DNA of 64,000 nucleotides, from positions 186,001 to 250,000 of the forward strand of contig CP112999.1 in the NCBI GenBank assembly GCA_026625165.1. The letters are read 5' to 3'. Both the position numbers and the translations under genes were made by a program. The notes under the pieces are model-generated. The model did not search any database. It worked only from the letters and a program-made list of their open reading frames with translations, and was not told where the DNA came from. This document shows, piece by piece, positions 36,635 through 45,617 of this stretch (its first letter is position 1; each line of letters opens with the position of its first letter). The DNA is from Methanoregula sp. Lineage in GTDB: Archaea > Halobacteriota > Methanomicrobia > Methanomicrobiales > Methanospirillaceae.

Positions 36635-36715
36635 CAGTAATTAACAGCATGAAACGTAATTAAATTTACAAAGAAATCGTTACATTTATCGGGTTGAGGT
36701 ACATTGAGGTTTTTT

Positions 36716-37396
36716 ATGAGTATTTCAGGATTTTTTTATCGCGTTTTGCCTTTTTTTTTATTTTTGCTGGTCTCAGTACAGGCTGTATCAGGATGGGATG
36801 TGCAGGGTCTGGTAATACAACCCGGCGATGGGCCGGTCTCCCCCGGGACCCCAATGACCGTTACATATAAGGTCCATATCGGGTCGTTTAACAGCCAGAG
36901 TACCCTTGACATGTATACCGAACTCTCAAATGCGACATGGGTTGTGACAAAAACCGATATTGTGGAAGATGTCCCTGCGGTTACCTCGCCTCTTGTTACA
37001 AAGAGCGGGTCGCGGGTCCGGATCGATGGCTGGACACTGAGTTACGTACGGAGACAGATTGAGCTCAATGTCCAGTTAAAAGGGACCGCTCCTGATGTGT
37101 TCCAGACACAGGATAAGACCATCATCAGGGTTCAGGAATGGGACTCCGGCGCCCAGCCCATTTCAGGTACAGGCATTAGCAAAAAATACCAGATATTTGT
37201 GCCAACACCGACCCCCGAAACCCCGCCCCCGACGCTGGTGCAGACGCAGGCAGAGGTTACCCCTGAGCAGACGACCACGGTGACATCTGCCACGCCGACA
37301 CGAAAAGAGACCTACACCCCCGGGCCCGGGCCGGCGCTGGTGTGCGGGGTGCTGGCGCTTTTTGTCGTGTTCGTCGCAGTGAACAGGAAAAAATAA
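36716..37396 (+). CDS. secreted protein with C-terminal membrane anchor
   Basis: A 226-residue protein with a signal peptide (residues 5-26, FFYRVLPFFLFLLVSVQAVSG), an extracellular beta domain, a Thr-Pro-rich linker (FVPTPTPETPPPTLVQ) and a C-terminal membrane helix ending in NRKK. ATG at 36716, after GAGGT, is the best start. It shares layout and local similarity with the next protein (37562), so the two are paralogues. The Pro-Gly-rich segment before the helix recalls C-terminal sorting signals, but no defined motif is seen. Confidence 0.75.
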   Translation: MSISGFFYRVLPFFLFLLVSVQAVSGWDVQGLVIQPGDGPVSPGTPMTVTYKVHIGSFNSQSTLDMYTELSNATWVVTKTDIVEDVPAVTSPLVTKSGSRVRIDGWTLSYVRRQIELNVQLKGTAPDVFQTQDKTIIRVQEWDSGAQPISGTGISKKYQIFVPTPTPETPPPTLVQTQAEVTPEQTTTVTSATPTRKETYTPGPGPALVCGVLALFVVFVAVNRKK

Positions 37397-37561
37397 AGAA
37401 ACCCGGTTTTAATTTTTTTATAGACTGGTGATTTGGCCGTTTTTATTGTAGAGCCGGATATCCCGGAATGGTTTTTCCGGCGTTTTTCCTATCGTCTGGT
37501 TTAAAGGCAACCGGTACCAAAAAGGATTAATTATGACATATCTCTCTCACGAGGTGCCGGA

Positions 37562-38227
37562 ATGACTCCATTTTTATCCCGTTTTGCGGTCACCTGCTGG
37601 GTTCTTGCCGCGATAACCCTTCTCAGCAGCCCTGTCGGTGCAACACTGGTACTGTCGGATGCAGTTCTTTCTCCTGCAACAATCCCACTGGTACCGGCAA
37701 TGGACCAGTGGGTGGACGCAAAAATTGCATTCATCCCGTCGGGCGCAACAACGTTTGTGAAGGGGCACTCGCTCCAGATGCAGACAGGGATGATGAATAC
37801 CACATGGAATATGCAGGTCTATTTAGATGGAATTCCGGCAGCACAACAGTCTGCCGGAGGAAGCGCCATGTTTGTGAACGGCTACCTGCTGTCATACCCC
37901 ACGGACCGCGACGTCTCAGTCTCGGTCAGCATCGTGGGCAGCGTCCCTGCTGATAATGCCGGCGCCACCATCACGCTGCTCATGGTGCAGGAACTCGACA
38001 ACAGCGGCATGCCAGTCCCAGGAGGTGTAGTCACTATCAGCCAGCCGGTTGCTGCCCCTGCAGGTAATCCGGTAAATACAGTGCTCCCCGGGACCACCCC
38101 CCAACTCGAAAAAACTGCGCCTGTCCCCGTCCCCACACGGGCAGGAGGTTTTTGCCTGGTTGCGGGACTTATCGCGCTTATAAGTACTGCATTGTTCTTT
38201 GTTTCCGGTAAGAAAAGGGAAAAATAA
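37562..38227 (+). CDS. secreted protein with C-terminal membrane anchor, paralogue of the gene at 36716
   Basis: A 221-residue protein with a signal peptide (about 8-27), a beta-rich domain (LVPAMDQWVDAKIAFIPSGATTF, YLLSYPTDRDVSVSVSI), a short Pro/Thr linker and a C-terminal helix ending in SGKKREK. Its arrangement matches the preceding gene: VLSDAVLSPATIPL here, LVIQPGDGPVSPGTPMTV there. The 165-base gap between them holds a separate promoter region. Function unknown; cell-surface location is likely. Confidence 0.72.
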   Translation: MTPFLSRFAVTCWVLAAITLLSSPVGATLVLSDAVLSPATIPLVPAMDQWVDAKIAFIPSGATTFVKGHSLQMQTGMMNTTWNMQVYLDGIPAAQQSAGGSAMFVNGYLLSYPTDRDVSVSVSIVGSVPADNAGATITLLMVQELDNSGMPVPGGVVTISQPVAAPAGNPVNTVLPGTTPQLEKTAPVPVPTRAGGFCLVAGLIALISTALFFVSGKKREK

Positions 38228-38247
38228 TTTTTTCCGGCTCCTGTTTT

Positions 38248-39462
38248 TTAAAGTGTCCGTGCGCACCCGCTAACGACTGCAGCCTCGCGGACGGCCTGTG
38301 CCACGGTTTTGACCACGTCCCGGTTCAGGACCCGGGGCAGGATCCGGTCTTTTCGCGGCCGTTTGACATAGTTGGCGATCGCATGGGCTGCCGCCACTTT
38401 CATCTCGTCCGAAATCCGTGTGGCGCAGACATCAAGCGCCCCCCTGAATATACCGGGGAATGCAAGGGCATAGTTGATCTGGTTGGGGAATTCACCCCTT
38501 CCTGTCCCGACAACCGCCGCACCCGCGAGCAGGGCGTCATGGGGGTGGATCTCAGGTGACGGGTTGGCAAGCGCAAAGATGACCGGGTCGGTGTTCATGG
38601 CCCGGACCATCTTTGGCGTGATGATATCGGGCACCGAGACGCCGATGCATACGTCCGCGCCTTCCATTGCATCGGCAAGCGAGCCTTTCCGCCCGTCCTT
38701 GTTCGTCTCCTCTGCCATGATGAACTTGTACTTGTTGCCATAGAGCCCCTCGCGGTGCCGGTGTATGATCCCCCGGCTGTCGCAGACGATGATATCGTTG
38801 ACACGCGGGAAAAGGTCCGGGTTGTACCCGATCCCCGCGAGCATCCGGATGATTGCAAACCCTGCCGCCCCGGAGCCGCTGATTACAATATTTAAGTCCT
38901 CGAACCGTTTTTTTGTCACCTTGCATGCGTTCATGAGCGCTGCAAGCACCACAATGGCAGTGCCGTGCTGGTCATCATGCATCACCGGAATGCCGATTCC
39001 CTGGAGGGCCTCCTCGAGCTCGAAGCACTTGGGCGCTGCAATATCTTCGAGCGCGATCCCGCCAAAGACCGGTGCGATATTCTTGATCTCGTCTGCAAAT
39101 TCCGTGTGGTAACTCTCAAAACAGATCGGGAACGCATCGATATCGGCAAGTTTTTTGAAAAGCAGGGCTTTGCCCTCCATGACCGGGATTGCGGCATACC
39201 CCCCGATATTTCCAAGTGATAAGACGCGGGAGCCGTCGGTGACGATGGCGATTGTATTTGCCTTCAGGGTATACCGGTAGGCAAGGTTCCTGTCCTGGTG
39301 TATCGCCTTGCAGACCGCGCCTACTCCGGGGGTATAGGCAAGTGAAAGATCGCGGCGGCTGACCAGGGGCACCTTGGAGTGGACCTCAATCTTCCCGTGG
39401 AATTTTTCATGAAGTTTGAGGGATCCGGTAAAAAGATCTCTCTGGTTTTGCCCGCGCTTCAT
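38248..39462 (-). CDS. NAD(P)-dependent malic enzyme
   Basis: A 404-residue enzyme for oxidative decarboxylation of malate to pyruvate, or the reverse. Key motifs are LAYTPGVGAVCKAI, VTDGSRVLSLGNIGG, VMHDDQHGTAIVVLAAL and the Rossmann loop ISGSGAAGFAIIRML, followed by ANPSPEI. Length fits the short bacterial/archaeal malic enzyme class without a phosphotransacetylase domain. Cofactor preference is not obvious. It stands alone, convergent with the secreted-protein gene at 37562. Confidence 0.93.
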   Translation of the reverse strand: MKRGQNQRDLFTGSLKLHEKFHGKIEVHSKVPLVSRRDLSLAYTPGVGAVCKAIHQDRNLAYRYTLKANTIAIVTDGSRVLSLGNIGGYAAIPVMEGKALLFKKLADIDAFPICFESYHTEFADEIKNIAPVFGGIALEDIAAPKCFELEEALQGIGIPVMHDDQHGTAIVVLAALMNACKVTKKRFEDLNIVISGSGAAGFAIIRMLAGIGYNPDLFPRVNDIIVCDSRGIIHRHREGLYGNKYKFIMAEETNKDGRKGSLADAMEGADVCIGVSVPDIITPKMVRAMNTDPVIFALANPSPEIHPHDALLAGAAVVGTGRGEFPNQINYALAFPGIFRGALDVCATRISDEMKVAAAHAIANYVKRPRKDRILPRVLNRDVVKTVAQAVREAAVVSGCARTL

Positions 39463-39682
39463 GCCCCCTTCCTCATTTCTATTGAACGTAATTGAAAGCC
39501 ATGAATCTTGTTGTTGTGAGATAGCATCACACCAAAATCACAAGAAATCTGGGCGCGGCCATCGTTGCGTTCGCATGAGCCAACAGATGTTTTTAAACAT
39601 AAACTATGTCTTATTTAAAACGCCAAGTACAGAACGATCATCTGTGGCAGGACGGGACGAAAGGGGAACGGGCGCAGCGCTC

Positions 39683-40276
39683 ATGGAGGAGGTCCCGGAG
39701 GATGCTGCACATATCCATGCAATCTCCCTGCAACTCAAAGAAGCGCAGAGCCGGGGCGAACTCGGGGTGGTCATCGCCCGCGAGGTGCTGAGGTATTCCC
39801 TCTTTGAGCTGCAGGTAATTGGCGGGCGCCTGAACAACGAGATTGCCCGGCTGCCCTCCCCCTACCGCGAACGGATCCGGCCGTATTTCCTTGACCAGAT
39901 CTTCGGGACGCACCACCGGATCCTCGCGCTGTTCCGGAACGGCGGCCTTGACCGGCTGAAAGGGCCGATAGAGGACCGGCCGGCCTTTTGCGCATTCTGC
40001 GACATGCTGCCTGCAGGGTGTTTTGTCAAGGACGACCGGTCGGAAATATACCCTCATTTTGTACATCCACGGAACCGTCTCTTCTATTACCTCATCGCGG
40101 CGTTTGCAATGTTTGTCCTAAATGAGCCCGGCCACCCGGTCGGGATGCCGTTTCCGGGCGGGTTTACCGTGGAAAAACGGGGCAGCGAATACTACTGCCT
40201 GATCCGTGACAAAGAAAAGGAAGTCCCGCATTCGATCTGCAACTTCTGCCCGGCAAAGCAGAGCGAGGAAAATTAG
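39683..40276 (+). CDS. DUF2115 (UPF0305) family protein
   Basis: A 197-residue protein with the archaeal UPF0305 pattern: AFCDMLPAGCFVKDDRSEIYPHFVHPRNR and CNFCPAKQ, with Cys residues that could bind a metal. The function of this methanogen-enriched family is unknown. The frame is open far upstream, but ATG at 39683 starts the conserved region. AT-rich elements at about 39591-39620 (TTTTTAAACATAAA, CTTATTTAAAA) are candidate TATA boxes. It converges on arsC. Confidence 0.82.
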   Translation: MEEVPEDAAHIHAISLQLKEAQSRGELGVVIAREVLRYSLFELQVIGGRLNNEIARLPSPYRERIRPYFLDQIFGTHHRILALFRNGGLDRLKGPIEDRPAFCAFCDMLPAGCFVKDDRSEIYPHFVHPRNRLFYYLIAAFAMFVLNEPGHPVGMPFPGGFTVEKRGSEYYCLIRDKEKEVPHSICNFCPAKQSEEN

Positions 40277-40301
40277 GTTTAATGACCATGGACGGGCGCG
40301 G

Positions 40302-40724
40302 TCAGGCCCTCGTCCTGAACATCTCATCGATCCATGCAACGATCTCGTTTCGTACACTGCGGTACCCGGCAAGCACTTCCATATCATTACCGGGGGTCAG
40401 ATGGGGATCAAAAAATCCCTGGTGGATCGTTGTCCCGGCATTGGGAATGACCGGGCAGATCCGGTGAGCGTTGTCGCAGAGGGTTACCGCGATATCAAAT
40501 TCCATCCCTGAGACTTCATCAAGAGTCTTTGAATGCTGATGGCTGATGTCGATCCCGATCTCGCGCATGACATCGATCGCACGGGCGCTGACCCGTGCTT
40601 TTTTTGTGCCTGCGGAATATACCTCATACCTGTCACCATACTTTGCCTGCAGGTAGCCCTCCGCCATCTGGGAACGGGCGGCGTTTGCCGTACAGATAAA
40701 AAGGACCCGGGTTTTCTTTGTCAT
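40302..40724 (-). CDS. arsC: arsenate reductase, thioredoxin-coupled low-MW phosphatase type
   Basis: A 140-residue enzyme that reduces arsenate to arsenite. The P-loop is CTANAARS (Cys11 to Arg17, CX5R), and the resolving-cysteine region contains VTLCDNAHRICPV. The catalytic Asp is in FFDPH. The ATG at 40724 gives the standard N-terminus. Last gene of the operon that begins at 46611, 85 bases after acr3. Its arsenite product would be exported by the ACR3 protein encoded before it. Confidence 0.93.
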   Translation of the reverse strand: MTKKTRVLFICTANAARSQMAEGYLQAKYGDRYEVYSAGTKKARVSARAIDVMREIGIDISHQHSKTLDEVSGMEFDIAVTLCDNAHRICPVIPNAGTTIHQGFFDPHLTPGNDMEVLAGYRSVRNEIVAWIDEMFRTRA

Positions 40725-40809
40725 ATGGAACAATCTCCCTTAGTATCTTATTCTCTGTACCAGTCTTTCTGGATATATTCCCATGCTGTCATGAGATCCC
40801 GGTTCAGGT

Positions 40810-41991
40810 TTAAGCAAACCAGCCTCTTGTTCTCAGGCAAATCTTTACCAGCAGGAGCATCGTGGGCACTTCGATCAGCACGCCTACCACTGTCGCAAGG
40901 GCAGCCCCGGATGAAAGCCCGAACAGGATTGTTGCGGTCGCGATCGCCACCTCGAAATGGTTCGACGCCCCGATCATCGCGGAGGGCGCTGCATCCTCAT
41001 AAGTGAGATGAATTCTCTTTGCAAGGACGTAACCCAGTGTGAATATGAGCACGGTCTGGATAAAGAGGGGGATCGCGATCCAGAGGATTGTGAGCGGTTG
41101 CGTGAGTATTACCTCTCCCTTGAAGCTGAAGAGGAGGACGAGCGTGACCAGGAGTGCCGTGATGGTGACGGGCGTGAGATAGTGGACAAACTTTTTGTTG
41201 AACCATTCCTCACCTTTCGCCCCTATGACCAGTTTTCTCGAGAGGTATCCCGCCACAAGCGGGAAGGCGACATAGATCGCGATGGAAAGGGCGAGTGCCT
41301 CCCACGGGACGGGGAGCTGGCCCACTCCGAGCAGGAATCCACCAAGCGGGCCGTAGAGGAAGAGCATGGAAAGCGAGTTGATCGCCACCATCACAAGGGT
41401 ATGCCCGTCGTTTCCCTTTGCAAGGTATCCCCAGACAAGCACCATGGCGGTGCACGGCGCAATCCCAAGGAGGATGCACCCGGCAAGGTAACTCCGCCAG
41501 AGAGGGACTTCCAGCATCTTTACTCCTCCTTCCATCACCACTGTCCCGACACCGTACGTGGCACCGACGGGGAGGTCGAGCGAAAACGGCATCTTTACCA
41601 GATCAACCGCGTCCGGGCCGATGAATGCAAGAAAGAGGGTCCCGAGGAAAAAAAGTGCGATCGCGTACATGGTGAAGGGCTTTATCGCCCAGTTGACAAG
41701 GAGGGTGAGGCTGACGGGTTTGATGTTTTTACCTGCTTTGAGGACCTCGGCAAAATCGATCTTCACCATGATGGGGTACATCATGAAAAACAGGCAGACC
41801 GCAATCGGGATCGAGACGACCGGCGCTTCTCCGATAAAGACGGAGAGGCTGTCGAGGTACTTTGCGGTCTCCGGTGCAAACCGCCCAAGCAGGATGCCAA
41901 TGCCGATGCAGAGGGCTACCCATACGGTCAGGTACTTCTCGAAGAAACCCAGCCCTTTTGGCTCTTTGGCTCCATTGGATTCAGGCATCAT
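40810..41991 (-). CDS. acr3: ACR3-family arsenite efflux transporter
   Basis: A 393-residue membrane protein with ten helices. Family marks are GAPCTAMV-type sequence ([17 protein letters not shown], with the conserved Cys) and [13 protein letters not shown]. It exports arsenite (and possibly antimonite) using the proton gradient. The frame is open upstream to 42042, but GGAGG directly precedes the ATG at 41991. It sits between the C_GCAxxG_C_C gene and arsC. Confidence 0.95.
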   Translation of the reverse strand: MMPESNGAKEPKGLGFFEKYLTVWVALCIGIGILLGRFAPETAKYLDSLSVFIGEAPVVSIPIAVCLFFMMYPIMVKIDFAEVLKAGKNIKPVSLTLLVNWAIKPFTMYAIALFFLGTLFLAFIGPDAVDLVKMPFSLDLPVGATYGVGTVVMEGGVKMLEVPLWRSYLAGCILLGIAPCTAMVLVWGYLAKGNDGHTLVMVAINSLSMLFLYGPLGGFLLGVGQLPVPWEALALSIAIYVAFPLVAGYLSRKLVIGAKGEEWFNKKFVHYLTPVTITALLVTLVLLFSFKGEVILTQPLTILWIAIPLFIQTVLIFTLGYVLAKRIHLTYEDAAPSAMIGASNHFEVAIATATILFGLSSGAALATVVGVLIEVPTMLLLVKICLRTRGWFA

Positions 41992-42038
41992 TCTTCCTCC
42001 CTCGACACTGATTCCTTTTTTCCTCTCTCCCGTTTGGG

Positions 42039-42473
42039 TCACAGAATTCTTTCAAGGATTGCAGCTGCGTCCCGCACGAATTCCGGGCACCGGGTTACAA
42101 ACAGCCCGGTGTCACGTGCCGTTGCAAATTCTTCCGGTCTGCTTAAGTTATACCCGAGTAGTTCCGTGCAGTTGACCGAACCGTGGCGGTTTGCAAACTC
42201 CTGCATGAACTGCCGGGTGAGCGCCCGTGTCTTCTCGGTTGCCGCATCGTCGCCCTGATTTACCTTACCGTACCTGAGCCCGATCACCATGATCGCCCCC
42301 GACACCGCCCCGCAGATATTGCCGGTCTTTGAAATCCCCGCACCGAATCCGCAGGCGATCTTCTTTGCAGTATCAGGATCAAGGTCCAGGTCTCTTGAAA
42401 AGGCGGATACTACTGCTGCGGAGCAGGTGAATCCACTCATGAAACCGGCCAGAGCATCATCGGATTTTGCCAT
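42039..42473 (-). CDS. C_GCAxxG_C_C family redox protein
   Basis: A 144-residue protein with the family's cysteine pattern: [11 protein letters not shown], then [28 protein letters not shown], and later VNCTELLG and VTRCPEF. These proteins are small, probably redox-active or metal-binding, and often lie near metal or formate genes. The ATG at 42473 fits; the frame starts slightly earlier. It is 96 bases downstream of hgcB and 47 bases upstream of acr3. The gap after hgcB contains a T-run and AT-rich bases that could be a secondary promoter or terminator. Confidence 0.85.
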   Translation of the reverse strand: MAKSDDALAGFMSGFTCSAAVVSAFSRDLDLDPDTAKKIACGFGAGISKTGNICGAVSGAIMVIGLRYGKVNQGDDAATEKTRALTRQFMQEFANRHGSVNCTELLGYNLSRPEEFATARDTGLFVTRCPEFVRDAAAILERIL

Positions 42474-42569
42474 GGTATTTCTCATTTTGATATTATTGTC
42501 CCGCCCCTTATCATATTCACTTTGAGGATCGTCAGTTAACTGCTGCTTTTTTTTAGCCCGTCACTGTAC

Positions 42570-43019
42570 TCATTCATCAGGGCATCCCCGTTCTTTCGGG
42601 GAGGCACAGCAGGTGCCGTCTTCCCCGCCGCAGCTGCACTCCGTGTCCATATCCTTTCCCCGGAGGGCTGCGCCGATCATTGCCCATGCGCACCCGACAC
42701 CGCTCTGGACCTCAATTGCCTGTACCGGGCAGTTGAGGGCGCAGGCGCCGCATTCCATGCATGCGGATGGTCTGGCAAGTACTGCCGTATCCGCGCCCTC
42801 CTCAAAGACCCCGTGGGGGCAGACCTGCGTGCAGCGTTTGCAGTTGATGCACCGTTCGGGATAGTACCGGAGCGTGTTTTCGGTGTATGAATCGAAGAGT
42901 CCCGATGGACTCTTCTCCCCACCGGGGTTCTGGTAACCCGCTCTGAAATCGAAGGTCGGCCGATGCACCCCTTCTCTTCCTCGAACATCGCTACGCTCAG
43001 TTCTTCGGAAGTTGAACAT
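42570..43019 (-). CDS. hgcB: mercury methylation ferredoxin HgcB, with in-frame N-terminal insertion
   Basis: HgcB supplies electrons to HgcA for mercury methylation. Two 4Fe-4S motifs are present: CINCKRCTQVC (57-67) and CMECGACALNC (87-97), the second with the HgcB-specific Met-Glu-Cys-Gly-Ala. Cys110 and a C-terminal cysteine-rich tail follow. At 149 residues it is longer than the usual 90-100. The extra part is residues 4-43, encoded by a repeat-like stretch with a 9-bp hairpin (42894-42915); normal HgcB sequence resumes at YTENTLRYYPERC. The start overlaps the hgcA stop by one base (TAATG). Confidence 0.93.
   Translation of the reverse strand: MFNFRRTERSDVRGREGVHRPTFDFRAGYQNPGGEKSPSGLFDSYTENTLRYYPERCINCKRCTQVCPHGVFEEGADTAVLARPSACMECGACALNCPVQAIEVQSGVGCAWAMIGAALRGKDMDTECSCGGEDGTCCASPKERGCPDE
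42891..43012 (-). repeat. repeat-like insertion with GAAGA/TCTTC stem-loop, copy 3, inside hgcB
   Basis: The segment encodes the atypical residues of HgcB and includes GAAGAGTCC-CGAT-GGACTCTTC (42894-42915), a perfect 9-bp stem. On the minus strand the hairpin flanks read GGGAGAAGA...TCTTCGAT, matching the copies at 19747, 19796 and in the MITE. The translated sequence is compositionally odd, with many Arg and Gly residues, and has no counterpart in known HgcB proteins. Confidence 0.65.
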
Positions 43020-44122
43020 TACAGCACCCCGGGCATCCGGCTTATTCCAAGAATTATTCCGGCAATGATTCCAAGGACGGCCATCACGGCCATGGCCGGC
43101 ACATACCGGAAGATCTCCTTTTTTACACCGGTCCGGGACGTGAAAGTCGTGCATCCGGTAAAATTGAGTGCAAGGTACGCGGTCACTGGGGGCATAACCA
43201 GCAGCGGTGTTGCCGCTGCCAGTGCGTTTGCCCAGAACGGCAGTGCAGGAGCGGTCCCGAAGGAAACTGCAAAGGGGATGGCAACGACACCGCCAAGGAT
43301 CAGCCCTTTAGTTGAAAAGTCCTGTGTCGGGATATATGGCAGGAGTGCGGGGAAGAGCACTGTCCCTGCAAGGACTGCGGATACTGCTGCAAAAGCAGCG
43401 ACCGGTCCGGCGACAAACCAGAGGAACACTGCCGCAACAACCGTCGGGAGCGCTGCATGGGCAAATTCCACCGGTGTTAAGACAATCCTGTCCCTGAACG
43501 GAAACTGCACCCGGCGCATTGCCGGCGTCGCCGTATGCGTTTTCAGGTACTCCGAAAGATCCCTTGCCCGGACCGGGCCGTACTCGACAAGGAATTTTGA
43601 TCTCCGCATCACTTCCGGCCACGAGATCCCCGGTGCCCCGAGCTGGGGGACGATGATCTTCCGGTGGCTGACCACAGATGCGAGACCTGCAGACTGGATC
43701 CGGCTGACAAGCTCATCGGTCCCGAACGTCCCCTTGCCGGCAGCGCACCAGACATTGATCCCTTTTGTGTCAAGTACAAGGATCCACGCATCAACTCCGG
43801 CAAGTGCAGACCGGAGGGCATCGAAACTTAGCGTGTAGTTTGCCGATGCAAAGACCGGGGACTCCGGTGACGGGGTCCCGAGCCGGTACAGGCCGGGCTC
43901 CACCCGGCGACTCTCCCGCTTCCAGCCCAGACGGGCAAGGAAATGGTCGAGCCGGTTGGCGAAGCTGATGGTGCTGTATGCGGAGCGGATCGGGGACATG
44001 TCTCCTGCAGAAGTGGGCGGGCAGCATAGGGATGGTTCCGTTTGCGGCGTGCAGGAGCAGCAACCCGATGGAGGGGTGTTTTTGGTTCCGGCGTTTGGTT
44101 CTTTTCCGTCAATTCCTGTCAT
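43019..44122 (-). CDS. hgcA: mercury methylation corrinoid protein HgcA
   Basis: HgcA transfers a methyl group from its corrinoid to inorganic mercury, giving methylmercury. The diagnostic cap-helix motif GINVWCAAGK is at residues 121-130, with Cys126 as the presumed cobalt ligand. The corrinoid-binding domain (about 45-200) is followed by four or five membrane helices from about 213 to 365. This layout separates it from the corrinoid protein CdhD/AcsD. The N-terminus has an unusual cysteine-rich stretch, CCSCTPQTEPSLCC (21-34), not part of the core domain. It overlaps hgcB by one base and follows an ArsP-like permease by 33 bases. Confidence 0.95.
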   Translation of the reverse strand: MTGIDGKEPNAGTKNTPPSGCCSCTPQTEPSLCCPPTSAGDMSPIRSAYSTISFANRLDHFLARLGWKRESRRVEPGLYRLGTPSPESPVFASANYTLSFDALRSALAGVDAWILVLDTKGINVWCAAGKGTFGTDELVSRIQSAGLASVVSHRKIIVPQLGAPGISWPEVMRRSKFLVEYGPVRARDLSEYLKTHTATPAMRRVQFPFRDRIVLTPVEFAHAALPTVVAAVFLWFVAGPVAAFAAVSAVLAGTVLFPALLPYIPTQDFSTKGLILGGVVAIPFAVSFGTAPALPFWANALAAATPLLVMPPVTAYLALNFTGCTTFTSRTGVKKEIFRYVPAMAVMAVLGIIAGIILGISRMPGVL

Positions 44123-44155
44123 AGTGTATCCCGGTCCCCAGTTCCTGTCTTTTTA

Positions 44156-45247
44156 TCAACCGACAAAGGATCCATAGATCAGCCCGGCGAGTGTGCAGAA
44201 GAACACGATCAGGAGTACATACGCAATGGTCTGCCTCGTGCCCATGAACTTCCGGACGACAAGGATACTCGGCAGGGAGATGACCGGATCGGCAAGGACA
44301 TACGCAAGAAGCGGGCCCTTTGCCATGCCCAAATCCAGGAACATCTTCGCCATGGGCACCTCCACGAGCGTCGGGAAGTACATGAACGTCCCGAAGAGCA
44401 CCGCGATTAAGTTTGCGGACACGGTATTCGACCCAAGGTATGTACCGAGAATTCCTTCCGGCAGGAGCGCACTGATTATCCCTGCGGCAAAGATCCCGAT
44501 AAAGAGGAGGGGGAATATCGTTCGCATGAACGACCAGGTCTCTTCAAGCCAGGCACGCTGCTCATCCCGGGTAAACCACCTCCGCGCCTCGATAACAATG
44601 ACGAGGATAAGCACAGGGAGCACGAGGAACCGGAGAGGTATCCCTGCCAGTCTGTTCTCCAGAAAGATACTCCAGGTGCCGACAAAGAGGATTGCAACAA
44701 GGGTTCCGATGAACAGGATTACATCTCTCTGGCCCGTTGCTGCATCCGGTTCCGTAGTGGGAGCACAGGCACATGCAATAGGAACTGCTGCTGCCGCAGG
44801 CGTCGTATCTGCAAAGAGCTTTGAGATGATGAGGCCGATGATGATCGCAAACGTGACCGAGAGAACGATACGGGCGATTGCAAAATCCGCTCCGATCACG
44901 CTCCACGTGAACGCGATCGCAAGGATATTGGTGGCCGGGGCTGTGTAGAGAAAAGCAATTGCCGGCCCGATCCCCGCACCTTTCTTCTTGATCCCGGCAA
45001 AGAGGGGAAGGATCGTGCAGGAGCAGACGGCAAGGAGAAGGCCGGAGACAACGGCGACCGGGTAAGCCTTGTACAGCGGGGTCTTCTCACCAAGATACTT
45101 CGTGATCGCCTCTTTGCGGAGGAGTGCATTCATCGCACCCGCAATAAAGAATGCCGGGACAAGGCAGGTGAGCACGTGCGCCGAGAGGTAGTCGGCAAGC
45201 GCAGTTACGCCCCCAAGCAGCCCTTTCAGCACCAGGTCTTCGTACAT
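44156..45247 (-). CDS. ArsP/DUF318-type permease
   Basis: A 363-residue membrane protein with about eight to ten helices. It has the permease-family Cys motif AVCSCTILPLFAGIKKKGAGIGPAIAFLYTAP split across two lines of the helix, and a second copy-like region (PTLVEVPMAKMFLDLGMAKGP). Members export methylated or trivalent arsenicals, or metals. Between the halves lies a hydrophilic loop with CACAP. Its position right before hgcA makes export of an organometal or arsenical a reasonable idea, but substrate cannot be read from sequence. Its stop-start spacing to the DGC gene upstream is zero bases. Confidence 0.85.
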   Translation of the reverse strand: MYEDLVLKGLLGGVTALADYLSAHVLTCLVPAFFIAGAMNALLRKEAITKYLGEKTPLYKAYPVAVVSGLLLAVCSCTILPLFAGIKKKGAGIGPAIAFLYTAPATNILAIAFTWSVIGADFAIARIVLSVTFAIIIGLIISKLFADTTPAAAAVPIACACAPTTEPDAATGQRDVILFIGTLVAILFVGTWSIFLENRLAGIPLRFLVLPVLILVIVIEARRWFTRDEQRAWLEETWSFMRTIFPLLFIGIFAAGIISALLPEGILGTYLGSNTVSANLIAVLFGTFMYFPTLVEVPMAKMFLDLGMAKGPLLAYVLADPVISLPSILVVRKFMGTRQTIAYVLLIVFFCTLAGLIYGSFVG

Positions 45248-45595
45248 TTACGTCTCACCCCCGTTCTCCATGACCGCGCATACTACCTGCTCAATCTCAT
45301 CCAGCCGCACTTCAGCCATTCCGTTCTTCCCGATACCAAGTCCGGTAGCTATGATGTGGACATGGGGTGATAGACCCGCAGCAGCAAGTCTCCTGTTCGC
45401 GCAGCAGTCGGTGCATCCGTCAAGGACGATCACGCGGTCCGCATCGATAACTCCGCTCTCCAGTGTCGCAGCGGGCTGCCTGGCATGCATCCAGATATAC
45501 TGCCCCGGCCTGCGCTGGAGCAGGGTGAGGGCGGCCTGGGTGGTGAGTCTGCCGGTATTCGAGAGACCGGAGCAGGTGACGAGCGCAGAGGTCAT
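45248..45595 (-). CDS. DGC-domain putative zinc-binding protein
   Basis: A 115-residue protein of the DGC family, named for the Asp-Gly-Cys motif, here VIVLDGCTDCCANR. An N-terminal CSGLSNTGRLT and later ATGLGIGKNGMAEV complete the pattern. Members are thought to bind zinc or another metal, but the biochemical role is not established. ATG at 45595 is chosen because upstream codons are not conserved. It is paralogous to the next gene upstream (45618) and lies in the ArsR-fronted operon. Confidence 0.85.
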   Translation of the reverse strand: MTSALVTCSGLSNTGRLTTQAALTLLQRRPGQYIWMHARQPAATLESGVIDADRVIVLDGCTDCCANRRLAAAGLSPHVHIIATGLGIGKNGMAEVRLDEIEQVVCAVMENGGET

Positions 45596-45617
45596 TTTTT
45601 TATAATCCTGGAATGCA

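Noticed and set aside
40957..42258. 433-codon plus-strand open frame opposite acr3
   Set aside because: Highly charged translation without hydrophobic core, exactly antisense to a clear ten-helix transporter; a shadow of GC-rich coding.
43019..44122. Corrinoid protein of acetyl-CoA synthase (CdhD/AcsD) instead of HgcA
   Set aside because: NVWCAAGK is followed by membrane helices and an HgcB gene, and there are no TIM-barrel or other cdh genes nearby.
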